This document shows positions 32,990 through 44,310 of a stretch of 64,000 nucleotides of DNA, piece after piece. The stretch is from the NCBI GenBank assembly GCA_023512835.1, contig CM042089.1:51049004-51113003 (forward strand), in the 5' to 3' direction. A model generated the notes under the pieces. The model made no database searches and was not told the origin of the DNA. It saw only the letters and a list, made by a program, of their open reading frames with translations. Position 1 is the stretch's first letter; each line of letters begins with the position of its first letter. The position numbers and the translations under genes were made by a program. Origin of the DNA: Taxillus chinensis. Lineage: Eukaryota > Streptophyta > Magnoliopsida > Santalales > Loranthaceae.

Positions 32990-35653
32990 GCTCAAGCTCT
33001 CTATGGCGTTGTTCCTGGCCACTTGGTCGACTGGTCCAGAATCTCTAATCCTCCAGCCTGGCACGAAGAGGTTCGCCAGCTCCTTGATTCCAGCAACCTC
33101 CTCGCCCTAGTCTCTACCCCGGTCGATCTCCTCGTCTCTGACATTCTTGCCTTCTATCAGCATGTCAACTCCAGTGATGAGTCTATCATCTCAGTGGTTA
33201 GAGGGAAAACTATCAACGATTTCAGGCCGAGCGCTCTAGCCATGGCTGCGTCCATGGGCTGTCCCAACAAGGTAAAGGAGTACAAGTTGAAGTCTTTTTA
33301 GGGCCCCCATCGCTGTATGGCCACCATACTGAGCCGGTGCCTATTGGATCGCTCCATAGCTCTTGACTCTGTTCCGTACGATCTGCTACTAGCGATATAC
33401 GTGGTTTTTGAGTCACTGCCACTTGACTGGGGCGTTTTCCTGTTTCGAGTGCTGCAGAATGGGAAACGGAATTCGTCTTTTTGACGGATTCTGTCTCAAA
33501 TTTTCCGACACCTTCACCCCACGCACTTCCAAGACAAACTGGTGATTCCCTTCCCAACAAACTTTTACTTCCGTCATCTTACTGCAGACGGGACACTCAC
33601 CATTCGCCGCCCTCCAGTCTCCCGTGCTCTTGTTGCTGTGTCGGAGCAGCAAGCGCGTTCTGCTGGTGACCCAGTTGCAAGCTCGGGTCATGAAGTTAGC
33701 TTTGCTCCCCGGTCCTTCCACTCCTGCATCCGGTCTATTGCCGCTTCGGCACGGTCCCTTGATTCGGCGCACGCGCGTTCATGCTGACCCGTCTACTGCT
33801 GCAGGGCCCTCTCAACCGCACATCCATGTGGCTGTCTTATCAGCCTCTCCTGCTGCTGGTCCTGGTTCTCCTCACGTTGCTGCTTCTGATGCTGCTGACG
33901 CTCCCGCACCCATCTCTCCAGTCACAGCAGCCGTTGTTGCCGTTCTACCCGAAATCCCTATCTCTCCTGCAGAAGCTTCTCCAGCTCACTCTCCTATCCC
34001 CAAGGACTACATCGACCATCTCTCCACCAACCTCCTTACTGACTGCTGGCTACGCTTCAGCCTCGCCCATACTGCAGACATCCCAAAACCTACCCTCCGA
34101 GTGTATTACACTCAAGACACCCAAACCCCAGAGGATATGATTACTTGGAACTGTGCTCACGGCTTTCTGATGCCGTCCATGCTTCAGGCTCCCATTCCTG
34201 CTGCTGCCTCGTCCGGACCTGCCCATAACGCACGGACGCCCATCCTTGCTGAGGCTGGTCTATCCATCCTGCGGATATCCCTACTATTGATCTCTCCAGT
34301 GAAAGTGGCTTTGCCACCCCTGCAGCTAGACCACCATTGTACTCTCTGGCTGTCGCCGACTCTGCCCTTCACACACCTGCTCCTCTTCATGCGGGTGAGT
34401 CCTCTAAGGCTCCTTCCTTTGGCCTTGGGTGCGTATCTTTTGCAACGATTCTGTTTGAAGCCGCCTTCTCTGCCCAACTTGATCGCCTTGCGGAGGACAA
34501 TCGTCTTCAGACCCAGGCCATCGCTGATCGGGTCAAGGCCATTGGCGCCGAGATTCTTTCCGATCTCTCCTCCTCTTCTCTCTCCATAGAACAGAAGCTC
34601 GAGATGATTGCTATCTCTCTTAAGGGGCTGTCTTCTTCTGTCACGGACTTAACCCAAGTCGTGGCTTGTCCCTCCCACTCTCGTCGATCTGCCAAACCGG
34701 GGGAGAAGTTATCTGATCCTTCCACTTCCTCTGGAGATGCTTCTCGCAAACGGTCTGCACTTGCTCTTCCTTCGGGCCTCCCGGTGCCTAAACGCTGCCG
34801 TTTCACTTCTGGCCAGACTAGCTCTCCTAATGCTGCTGCTCCTACTGCTGTTCCGTCTGGCATTATCACCTTCCTCCCATCATACGCGGAATTTCATCTG
34901 GATGACGCTGATGGGAACATTCTTGTTGCTGCAAAGGCCTATGCCTCCTCAACTGCCGAGCGGCAATGTGTGTCCATCTTGTCCCCCTTCGAACCTATTG
35001 ACATCCGAACCTTGCTGTATGAGGAGGGACAATTCTCCACTGACGACATTGATAACTATGCCCTGGCAATAAAAATGGAAATGAGATTGGTCCCCTCTTT
35101 ACTTGAGGAAGGCCATGATGTTGACATTCTACCTTGTTGGGTTGAGGACCAGTTTCCTCCTATGGACACCATTCATTCCTACATCAATGGTACAGCTGAA
35201 AACAGCAGACCCTGGAGAACTCTGTCTACTGTCTTCATCCCTTACCGGGTTAACTCCCCACATTTCATGCTGAATGTATTTCTGATCAAAGAGAAGAGAA
35301 TCATACTTATTGATTCTCATCTGCTTGATGACTGCCAGATTAGAAGAAATCAAATGAGGAGCCTCGTTCAACTCTTTGTCGATGCATCAAACAAAGTACT
35401 CTTTACGAAGATTTGGATCTACCTCCTCTTGGTCAAGATGAAGTACTTACATGGGCGATCCAGAACAAGAAGAATGTGCCTCAGCAGCCCGATGGAAACA
35501 GCTATGGAGCCTTCATCTGCTTCTTCCTGAAATCAGTTATTATATTTGATGACAACTGGAATAATGTCATCAAATTCATTAAGAAGCGAACGATGAAGCT
35601 ACGAGCATGCGGCAAGAATGATCTTTAAATATAGTAAGCCATATGTACCATAA
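32990..35653 (+). pseudogene. Ulp1-carrying transposon protein, copy A1 (5'-truncated)
   Basis: Homologous along its length to 37542-40243 but lacking the first dozen or so codons. The N-terminal part (GHLVDW...NPPAWHEEVRQLL, CMATILSRCLL, ALDSVPYDLLLAIY) is of the type often called 'putative plant transposon protein'. Then come a Pro/Ala/Ser-rich linker, a Ser-rich heptad-like stretch (AEDNRLQTQAIADRVKAIG) and a C-terminal Ulp1/C48-like domain. That domain has SPHFMLNVFL (His), IILIDSH (Asp), VPQQPDGNSYGAFIC (Gln, and Tyr where the catalytic Cys belongs) and ends KYSKPYVP. Stops occur at 33299-33301 and about 33482, and frames change at about 33770, 34255 and 35400. No gag, RT or integrase was seen. 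It precedes an LTR at 35793. Confidence 0.7.
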
Positions 35654-35792
35654 GTTTCATCTCAGTACTAAGGCTTAATGTATTCTTGCTGACATATTAG
35701 TGGAAATGTTTGTTTATCCTTAACCGTGTGTTTTCTTACTTGCTAACCGGATCAGATTACAAAGGGTTTGACATATCCATATTGGGGGAGAT

Positions 35793-37032
35793 TGTTGGAT
35801 GAAACCTAGAATTTGGATGATGCGGATCAAACCCTATGTAAGTGGATTCAAGATGTTTGTTGTTTATTCTAAGTCTGTGTAGAAGATAAAACTTTATTCC
35901 GGACCTTCTCCCGTAAGGACAAAGCTAAGGACAGGATACATAATCCTGATCTGGATCATCGTGAGTGTAGTCATTCACTTGGTACATAACCAAGGTATCA
36001 TCCGGAGTAAGGATTCTTCGTGCGGAGAAACCACTTCACAAAACGACTAAGGAACCCGCGTCTAACTTTCAACTAGGCCATGTCAAGTGATGCGGAGTAA
36101 GATTCCAAGTCTACAACTCGCATGGAGTAAGAGAGACTTGTTGTGGAGAATGAATCGAAGTTATCACTCCACCGGACCATGGAAATAAAGACACGGACTA
36201 TGAAATCCGAGTCTGTCACTGATGCGGAGTAAGGACAACTGTTGCGGAGTAAGGGAAGCTAACGCGGAGTAAGGAATCCGAACCAAGCACTGATGTGGAG
36301 TAAGCATTCTGTACCTACTCTATGCGGAGTAAGGAAGCGCTTACAAGGAACAAGGATTCCAGGACTATACCAATACAGAGTAAGCAACTACTGACACGGA
36401 GTAAGGATCCGAGCTCCGTTGATACGGAGTAAGGAACCTTACTACGGACTAAGAAGACAATGCTTCACCTTTTCCAAGCCGCATTTAATGGTCAGCTTGC
36501 TGTGTCCCGATGAAAGACAAACTCATTGAAGATCTAAACTGTCTTACACGTGGAACACTCAAAGATGTGGACGCAGTCTCAAATGCAATTGGAATCAAGC
36601 AAAGTAATTCATTACACATATGCTTCCAATATTTCAAACTCCACATCCGTAGCAGTTAAAGCAGAAATATTTTTCGAGAAGAACTTAATGTTACACAGTG
36701 CTCGGGATATACAGTTCCAAGATAGATTCATAGGAATGTCTATAAATACAAAACTGTGTATATTCATAAATGTAAGAGATTGTCGTACAAGAGCTCATAG
36801 AGATTATAAACGCCAGTGTGTGTAACTGTAAAACTGAGTGCTATTGTAATCAGCTGTAATTGATGCTTATTTTGTTGTAATTATCATTAGATAATAGAGC
36901 AAAATACTTCCACTATCTGGTTATCTTCCGCACTGATTTTACATCTTTTAACCAGATTGTGTTGTACCTGTGAGAGGAAAAGAGTTTTGATTTTAGCCTA
37001 TTCACCCCCCTATAGGCTACTAAGGACCAACA
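35793..37032 (+). mobile_element. LTR of the Ulp1-carrying family
   Basis: 1240 bp, TGTTGGAT...AAGGACCAACA. It is preceded by an ATTGGGGGAGA purine tract (35781-35791) and includes many copies of a (G)CGGAGTAAGGA motif (about 36090-36440). It is similar throughout to 40390-41808 and, inverted, to 62364-63668. The end CCTATTCACCCCCCTATAGGC...CCAACA is like the ends of many Ty1/copia-type LTRs, so the parent lineage may be copia. Confidence 0.82.
36090..36440 (+). repeat. CGGAGTAAGGA repeat array in LTR
   Basis: About a dozen copies of a CGGAGTAAG(GA) core spaced irregularly (roughly 20-45 bp). It recurs at about 40720-41165 and, inverted, at about 62995-63370. Confidence 0.8.
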
Positions 37033-37541
37033 GATAGCAATTTGTCAAGATCTAAATATTAAGCAGGAAATGTCCTTCGAGAGGATCGCATGGTCTAAGG
37101 GGGAGAAAATGCTTTATCTATTACCCAAGTAATACCCTCGTTATATGTCTCATGACCTCTTTCCTGGCTGTCTATCTGAGGGGGAGTTCTTCTCGAGAGG
37201 ATCACACGATCTAAGGGGAAGCAAAAGCTTCATCTATTTCTTCCTTAATAACCCCCTGAAATTTTCTGGAAGAAGGCAAATAACTGTCTGTCATAAATGC
37301 TTGGTTTTGCTGCCTCCACGTCATCTCTCTATTCAGAGGCATGCAACTATCAAGACTAATGACATCAGATTGTCAGGAGGTTCACTGTTCATTTCGCTTA
37401 AACCCTAGACCCATCGGCATCCACTGACCTACTATATATATCAAAAGATTTCACGCAAAAAGCGATTTACTACTCTCCAATTTCACAGTCGCTCCTCTTC
37501 TCAACCCTAAAGTTCCTTTCCCTTCTCTGCATTCATCTCCA
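37033..37541 (+). other. Leader of copy A2 with TATA box
   Basis: Non-coding DNA between the LTR and the ATG at 37542. It contains a repeated CTCGAGAGGATC...TCTAAGGGG motif (about 37077-37102 and 37192-37220). A TATA stretch CTATATATATC (about 37432-37442) lies about 105 bp before a start codon with a CT-rich leader, as in a plant gene promoter. No clear tRNA primer site follows the LTR end at 37032. Confidence 0.5.
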
Positions 37542-40243
37542 ATGGCACCCAAAATTGTTCTTTCTGACGTTAATCTTGGCCATCTGGTTGATTGGCCCTC
37601 TGTAACTAATCCTCCGATGTGGTTTTTGGAACTTCACCCTCTCCTAGAAGCTAGCCATATATTAAACCTGGTCTCCATCCCTGTCAATCTCCTTATCGAT
37701 GATATTGTTGAGTTCTACCAGCACATCTGCTGCACCACCGACTCCATCCATTCCACTATCTAGGGTGAATCCATAGTTATCACCCCAAACGTCCTCCATG
37801 CCACTCTCAATCTTCCCCCCGGTCCTCATCCACATCTAGATCCAGAACAAATGGCAGCTTCCATGGGCTACACTTACAAAGGGAAGGAATACAAGGTTAA
37901 GTCCTTCCAGGGTCGCTACCGATGTATGGCGACCATCTTGAGCCGGTGTCTTCTGGCTCACACCACAGCCCTAGACTCCGTCCCGTATGACCTGCTATTG
38001 GCCATGTACGGAGTCTTTGAGGGTCTCCCGATGGATTGGGGGACTTTCTTGTTCCGGCTGCTAGGGAACAACCTAAAGAATCAATCCTTTGAGCGGATAC
38101 TTAGCATCATCTTCCAGCATCTCCGTCTGTCCCACTTCAATGGACATGACGTCATCCCCTTCCCCCATGCTTTATGCCTCCACCATCTAACGCCTGACGG
38201 GAATCTGACTGCCCATCGGCCCTCTGCTACTGTCCGCCTCCTCCCCGCCCCAGAACAACAAGGTAGCACGGTTAGTGACCTAGCCGATAGCTCTGCCCCT
38301 AAAGTCAGTTCTGCCCACCGGTCCTCACGGATTCGGTCCATAGCTGCTCCCTCCATCTCCTAACGATCGCAGCACAGCATTCGCGCCGACCCATCCGAGG
38401 TTGCGAGGCCATCTCAGCAAAGTTTACCTTCGGCTATTTCTCCAGCACCTTTTGCTGCTGATGTCCCCACACCGGATTCTCCCGTTATTGCTACCACTAT
38501 TGATACTACTGTTGCTACGGTAGTGGCTGATGTTCCTTCCTCTCCTCCGGAAGCACCTTTGTCCCCGCTTCCTCAACCTTGAGACTACCTTGACCATCTC
38601 CCTGCCGACACCTTAACGGACCTATGGTTCTATTTTAGTCTCGCCTGCACAGCCACCATCCCCGACAATGACCTCCGGGTGTATTACACTCGCCATACCA
38701 AAACCCCGAAGGAAATGGTCGTCTGGAACCTAGACCACGACTTCCTTACGCTGGCCAACATTCCTGACGATCCCCTTGCTGTTACCTCTGGACCGGCCCA
38801 TGACGCACGGGTTCCTTCCCCTACTGAGGCCGGACCCTCTTCTCCTGCTGCACCCATCCCCATTGTTGACCTCTCTGGTCAAAGTGGATTTACTGCTCCG
38901 GCTGCTGCCGCTACTGACGTACCCCTCTCTCCAGCTACTGACTCCTCTGCCTAACGCACTCCTGAACCTATTCATGCGGGGGAGTCCACCAAAGCCACAG
39001 AGTTAGTACTTGGGCATGCCTCTTTTAGCACGATTCACTCCAATGTTGTGCTCTCTGCCCAGCTGGACCGTCATGCTCAAGCCCAGAGCGCTCAAATTTT
39101 TGCCATCGCCGTCAAGGTTGATGCTCTAGGCGCCGAACTCCTGTCTGCCTTAACTGGCTCATCCACTTCCATAATGCAGAACATGGATCTTGTTGCCTCA
39201 TCTGTGCATTCTCTGTCTACCTCTTTTGCGGACTTGGCGCATATGATGGCTCCTCCTCCTACCGCTCCTCGGCGATCTACCAAAACAGGGGAGAAAGTGT
39301 CATATGATCCTCCTGCAACTTCCTCAGCTCCTGCTGGAAAGCGACTTGCATCTACACTACTTCCGTGAGTTTCTATCCCCAAACATAGCCGCTTCTCTCA
39401 GCCCAGCTCCTCTAGTGCAGCTCCTCCTTCGACCTCTCCATCTGCAGCTATCACCTTCCTCCCATCATATGCGGATCGTGATCCAAATGATGCAGACGGC
39501 AGTGTTTTCAACGAAATGACAAAGTATGTCGCGTCCACTGCTGAGCAAAGATGTCTATCCGAGTTGTACCCCTTCTTCCCAAAAGATATTCAGACTCTAC
39601 GTTCTGAGAAAGGTCCGTTTACCACAGAAGACATAGACAACTTCTCTTGGGCAGTTAAGATGGAGATGAGGCTATTTTCGTCTCTGTACAAGGATGGACA
39701 CTTGTTTGATGTCTTGCCATGTTGGTTTGAGGGTTATCTTCCAGACGTAGCCCACATCCGGACTTTCATCGACGAAACTGCTGAGGACAAAGCAAACCTT
39801 GGAAAAATCTTTCAACTATCCTCATTCCATACCAGGTCATGACGCCGCAGTTCATGTTGGCTGCTTTTTGATTCCGTCTAAGCAGATGCTCTTGATTGAT
39901 TCTCATCAAGTTATGGAAAAAAATGTTAGAAAGAATCAATGGGAACCATTGCATCTTCGACTGACAGAAGTAGTAAAGCAATCTGGGCTTTATGAAGAAA
40001 TGGGACGAACTCCTTTGGCTCCAACTGAAAAGCTAAAGGCAGCGATCCAAAGGTCAGAAGCAAGTGCCACAATAGCTCGATGGAGATAGCTATGGAGCCT
40101 TTGTCTATTTCTTCATCAAATCATTTATAAAGGTGGATAAAGACCGGAACAACATCCGCAACTATATGATGGAGCAGACAATGGAGCTTCGAGAGAAGGC
40201 AAGAACAATGATATTTAAGTATAGTAAGCCTTATGTACCTTAA
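37542..40243 (+). pseudogene. Ulp1-carrying transposon protein, copy A2
   Basis: Begins MAPKIVLSDVNLGHLVDW in a good start context. One frame is kept from 37542 to about 39840, interrupted by stops near 37763, 38363, 38581, 38954 and 39368, several of them one C-to-T change from a sense codon. A frameshift at about 39800-39840 then leads into the C-terminal domain. Order: N-terminal 'plant transposon protein' region (37542-38250), Pro/Ser/Ala-rich linker (38280-38600), a middle block (DHLPADTLTDLWFYFSL), a coiled-coil-like stretch (39060-39240), an acidic pre-domain (TEDIDNFSWAVKMEMRL) and Ulp1-like motifs (MLLIDSH; GDSYGAFV with Tyr for Cys; KYSKPYVP end). About 900 codons if intact. Function unknown; a SUMO-type protease activity is inference from the fold only. 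Confidence 0.72.
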
Positions 40244-40389
40244 TGTAAAATTCGTGTGTCAAGGCTGAATTGTACTTTGTTGCTGATCTAATGAAATTGG
40301 AAGTTATCTTTATTCTGTATATTATCTTTTCGCTTCACTTACTAGATCAGATTACAAAGGGTTTTAGCATATCCATAATTGGCGGAGAT

Positions 40390-41808
40390 TATTGGATCAA
40401 ACCCAGAATTTTGATGATGCAGATAAAACCCTATGTAATTTGACTTGAGACATTGCATGTTTTATCGTAAGTCGTTGCGAAAATATAATCTTAATCTGGA
40501 CCTTCACTCGTGAGAGCAAAGTCGAGGACAAGATACATAATCCTGATCCGGACTAGAGTGAGTGTCGTCAAACACTTGGTAAATAACCAAGTCTACGCTT
40601 CATACGAAATAAGAATTATTCGTGCGGACCAAACACTTAAAGCTACGGACTAAAGAATCTGAATTTAACAGCTTAATCGACTAAGTTAAATAGATGCGGA
40701 ATAAGGATCCTAGTCTACAACTCACACGGAGTAAGAGAAAGTCATCGCGGAATTAAAAGCTAAGTCTTCCACTCAAGCAGACGAAGGACAGGAAGACACG
40801 GAGTAAGGAATCCGAGTCTTCCATACAAGCGGAGTAAGAAACAACTTGTGTGGAATAAGGACCAAAGTCCTTATTCACACGGAGTAAGGAACATACATGC
40901 GGAGTAAGGAATCCGAACCTTTTACTTATGCAGAGTAAGGATGCGCTGATACGGGCTATCCGGCCTTTTATCTCATGCAGAGTAAGGAACTCATGCGGAG
41001 TAAGGAACTCATGTGGAGTAAGGAAGCGCTAATACGGAGTAAGCTCTCTAGACTTCTCGTTTATATGGAGTAAGGTAGCACTGACCCGGAGTAAGCAACC
41101 AATGATACGGAGTAAGGATCTGAGCTTCATTAACATGGAGTAAGGAACTTTACGACGGATTAAGAAGACGCTACTTCAACTTATCATCTTCGCATTCAAA
41201 GTAGTCGGCTGACTGCGTCCCGATGTAAGACAAACTCATTGATAACCTAAAGCATCTTACACATGGATCACATTGATATATGGACATAACTTTAACTATA
41301 CTCGGGAACTCACAAAGTAATTCAAATTTTAAAGACCCAAGATCTTGAGCTCCACATCCGCAACAATTGAGGCAGAGAAGTTACCGAGGAATAGTCAATG
41401 ATGCATGTTGCTTGGAAGAACAAGTTCCAAGGCTGTTTCCAACATATGGCTATATATATTAGACCTTGTATATTTTCATAAGTGCGCAAAGTGTTGATGT
41501 GGTTCACGAGCACATAAGTGTATAAGAAAATTACATCTATAAGAGCTTTATAGAGATCATATTGGCTAGTGTGAGTAACATGTGAATAGAGTGTTAGAGT
41601 GTATTTTAGTAGATTGAAAAGCTTTACAAGCTTTAATCTGTTCTATTTTATTGTAATTGTCGTTTGATAATAAAACAAAATACTTCCACTATCTGGTTAT
41701 CTTTCGCATTGATCTTATCACTTAACTAGTATTAGTGTTGTGCTAGAGTTAGAAAAGAGTTTCAATAAAAGCCTATTCACCCCCCCTGTAGGCTTCCAAG
41801 GACCAATA
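40390..41808 (+). mobile_element. LTR of the Ulp1-carrying family (3' copy)
   Basis: 1419 bp, TATTGGATC...AAGGACCAATA. Both terminal dinucleotides have decayed from TG/CA. It is preceded by ATTGGCGGAGAT and carries the CGGAGTAAGG array (about 40720-41165). It directly abuts an unrelated integrase fragment at 41809. Confidence 0.8.
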
Positions 41809-41814
41809 GAAACT

Positions 41815-42510
41815 GATGATATCTTGTATCATTGTCATGCATTTGATTATGGGGGCCACTTTGGAGTGAAAAGAACAGTGGTTAAAATCATGCAATGTGG
41901 GTTTTACTGGCCCAACATGGTTAAAGACACCTATGTCTTTGTTAAAACTTGTGATAGATGCCAAAGGGTAGGTGGACTGTCTAGGAAGAATGAGATGCGC
42001 TTAACTGGAATCCTTCTAGTTGAAATTTTTTCTATTTGGGGCATGGACTTCATGGGACCATTCCCTATTTCTGATGGGTATTCATACATTCTGTTGGCTG
42101 TGGATTATGTCTCTAAGTGGGTTGAGGCAATCCTAACAAGAGTGAGTGATGCCAGGGTGGTGACTAAATTCCTTACTAGAAACATCTTTAGCCGTTTTGG
42201 GACACCAAGGGCTATCATTAGTGATGAAGGTAGTCACTTTTGTAATAAATTGTTTGATAAATTGTTGACAAAGTATGGAGTCAACCGTAGGAAGTCCTTA
42301 GCTTATCACCCACAAGATAATGGGCAAGCTAAAGTATCCAACAGGGAAACAAAAGCTATTCTTGAGAAAAATGTTGGAGGAAATAGAAAGGATTGGTCTC
42401 AAAGGCTTGATGAAGCCTTATGGGCTTATAGGACAGCCTACAAGACTCCCATTGGAATGTCTCCTTACAGAATCCTTTGTGGATCAAAATTTAATTTCCT
42501 CAAGGCCCAT
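41815..42510 (+). pseudogene. Integrase fragment, Athila/Tat-like Ty3
   Basis: An uninterrupted stretch: zinc-binding remnant ([27 protein letters not shown]), core with [20 protein letters not shown] (Asp), [18 protein letters not shown] (Asp) and [16 protein letters not shown] (Lys replaces the catalytic Glu region's usual Glu, QAEVSN), then [19 protein letters not shown]. This is typical of plant Athila-type integrases. It is truncated at both ends: by the LTR at 41808 and by unrelated DNA near 42485-42510. The open frame suggests fairly recent relic status, but it cannot be functional. Confidence 0.8.
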
Positions 42511-42594
42511 TGAGCCTTGTGTTCTAATTCCACAGGTAAATGACACTTCAAGCCTATTTCCATTAACCCAAAATTTCTTGCTATCTTCTCTTCG

Positions 42595-43080
42595 ACCATG
42601 AAATTCTTCGACTCTACAGCTATGACCTCTCAGCTATAACTCTCGGCCTGTAAGATCTCTGAGTTTGTAAGTCTGGCAATTTCTTTAGAGTGACCGTATC
42701 CCTTGAGTCTATGACTTTACGACCCTTGAGTCTATGACTCTACGAACCTTGAGTTACAGTTTCATTTGTTTGCCGGTCTTTGTGGCATCGACTCTTCAAC
42801 CTTTGACCTACGAGTCTGCGAGTCCTATTTTCTTAACAGTGTTTTAAGGTTTCAACTCTATGATCCTAGAGTCTACGAGTATACTTTATGTTCTGTTAAT
42901 TGACTTAGGCACTCTTAGGGACTCTATAGTTCTACAGGCTTTGAGTCTTTGAGTCATTCAAAGTTGGTTACTGTTCTTTAGAAATCTTCGACTCTACGAG
43001 TCTATGAATTTATTTATGCTTGCAGTAACTCTCTCTTTTTCGCACTTCCACTCTACGACCTTCGACCCTCGATTTATGAG
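42595..43080. repeat. Degenerate 'GACTCTACGAGTCTATGAG' repeat region
   Basis: Irregular short repeats built from TCGACTCTACGA, GAGTCTATGA and similar, many forming small inverted repeats. No frame is conserved. Possibly part of an LTR belonging to the minus-strand Ulp1 gene to the right; this is not proven. Confidence 0.45.
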
Positions 43081-43427
43081 TCACAATGTGTTCTGTCACA
43101 ATTTTGCAGAGAGATATCTTTGCATGCCAAATATTTTTTTGGGGAGATTAAAATTAAGAAAATGCACACTCCTCTCTCCCGTAGTCATGAAGCTTCGTAG
43201 CTGCCTCCCTGCGAAGATAATGCCCCCTACGACCTTGCTCCCCCCTGAGACACACTCCCCCTTTCTGGGGTGAGGAACAAGCACCAGAACACATGGGAGC
43301 AACACAAGAAAGTACAAGACAGTAGGCAGCATAGCAAAGAGATAGACAAGAAGTAACTAAGATAAAGTAAGTACACAGAAATAGGAAATAAGAATAGTGT
43401 ACAATTAAAGAGAGTACAAGACAGTTA

Positions 43428-44310
43428 CTGGGTAAAGTGAGCATAATTTACACTCTGAGAAAATAAGAATATAGTGGCTTGCTCGCACAATATTTGAGCA
43501 GGTGTCAAATGGAGTGAGGTGGCATGACTGCTCACACGATTGAATTCAGGCATGAGCGCAGAAAAGCCATTGGTGGTTAGGATGTGGATATAGTGGCATA
43601 CGAAGAAACCACAGCTGTGAGCATCATCCTGAGCAGGAACAACTTTCTTAACTCGAGTAATCTCCATTGGTTTCGGAAGAGGATATCCACCACACCCTTG
43701 CTGATATCCCTGCATGACACACGTGAGGGTGTGATTGAAGTCACTGAGTTGTTCCCGCCTATGGAGTAGTGGAGTAGTAGGCTTGGAGTCGAAGATGATA
43801 ATCCGTTGGTTGATGAAGTCGATGTCAAGAAGAAACTAGTGTAGGGATTAGGATAAGGAAGGGATAAGCGCATGGTCGACGTATTTCCACAGAGGGAAGC
43901 AGTTCTCATATTTGTAACCATGAATAAACTCGATCAGTGAGGCATCATTAATTAGATGATCCTGCATGACAGGCAGAAAGAGCTCTATCCGAGAATCCTG
44001 ATGGACGTTGAGGGGAAGCTATGCCAGATAGGACTTCTGTGCAAATATGAACTGAGTCATGTCAATAGAATCCATCTCCTCACCGTCGTGCAACATCCGA
44101 CACAGCGCGGGCCCAGTAAAGAAGGCCGCATAGCCATAAGTCAGCGCGGTAGTGTCCCCAGCAACATATTTATTGAATGTCGCAAGTATAGCTGGGGCAT
44201 CTCCGATAGTTACTATACGCGGGGGGACCTTCAGGGCATCGGTCGAGCTGGTGGTCGGTTTGTTAGGTGAAGCGGGCATGGACGACTTAGCCTGAGTGGG
44301 GTGTGTCGTT
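43428..44310 (-). pseudogene. Ulp1/C48 protease domain, C-terminal block of interrupted gene B
   Basis: Minus-strand frame that continues in phase across the solo LTR from 48404. A linker (TTHPTQAKSSMPASP) is followed by a domain of about 200 codons. IMOTIFS visible: catalytic His directly before a TAG that replaces the usual Trp (about 43840), IIIFDSK (Asp, about 43795), VPAQDDAHSCGFFVCHY (Gln and catalytic Cys, about 43600-43650). The H/D/Q/C set of Ulp1 proteases is thus present, but stops at about 44019, 43848 and 43840 break the frame. It ends with a stop near 43425. A G-rich tract with GGGGGGAG on the minus strand lies just beyond (about 43245), which could be a purine tract. Confidence 0.72.

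Larger units (their letters stand above)
35793..41808 (+). mobile_element. LTR element carrying a Ulp1-like ORF, no RT seen
   Basis: LTR (35793-37032), internal region 37033-40389 with one decayed long frame (37542-40243), and LTR (40390-41808). There is no recognisable gag, RT, RNase H or integrase, so if mobile it depended on another element. The two LTRs are clearly diverged (I estimate roughly 75-85 percent identity by eye), and the flanks do not give a TSD: the left flank is the tail of copy A1. The A1 ORF - LTR - A2 ORF - LTR array therefore looks like a tandem produced by LTR recombination rather than one simple insertion. Confidence 0.65.

Noticed and set aside
43154..43444. Cys-rich minus-strand frame resembling a secreted peptide
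   Set aside because: Overlaps the 3' end of gene B in another frame, with no homologous copy and biased composition.
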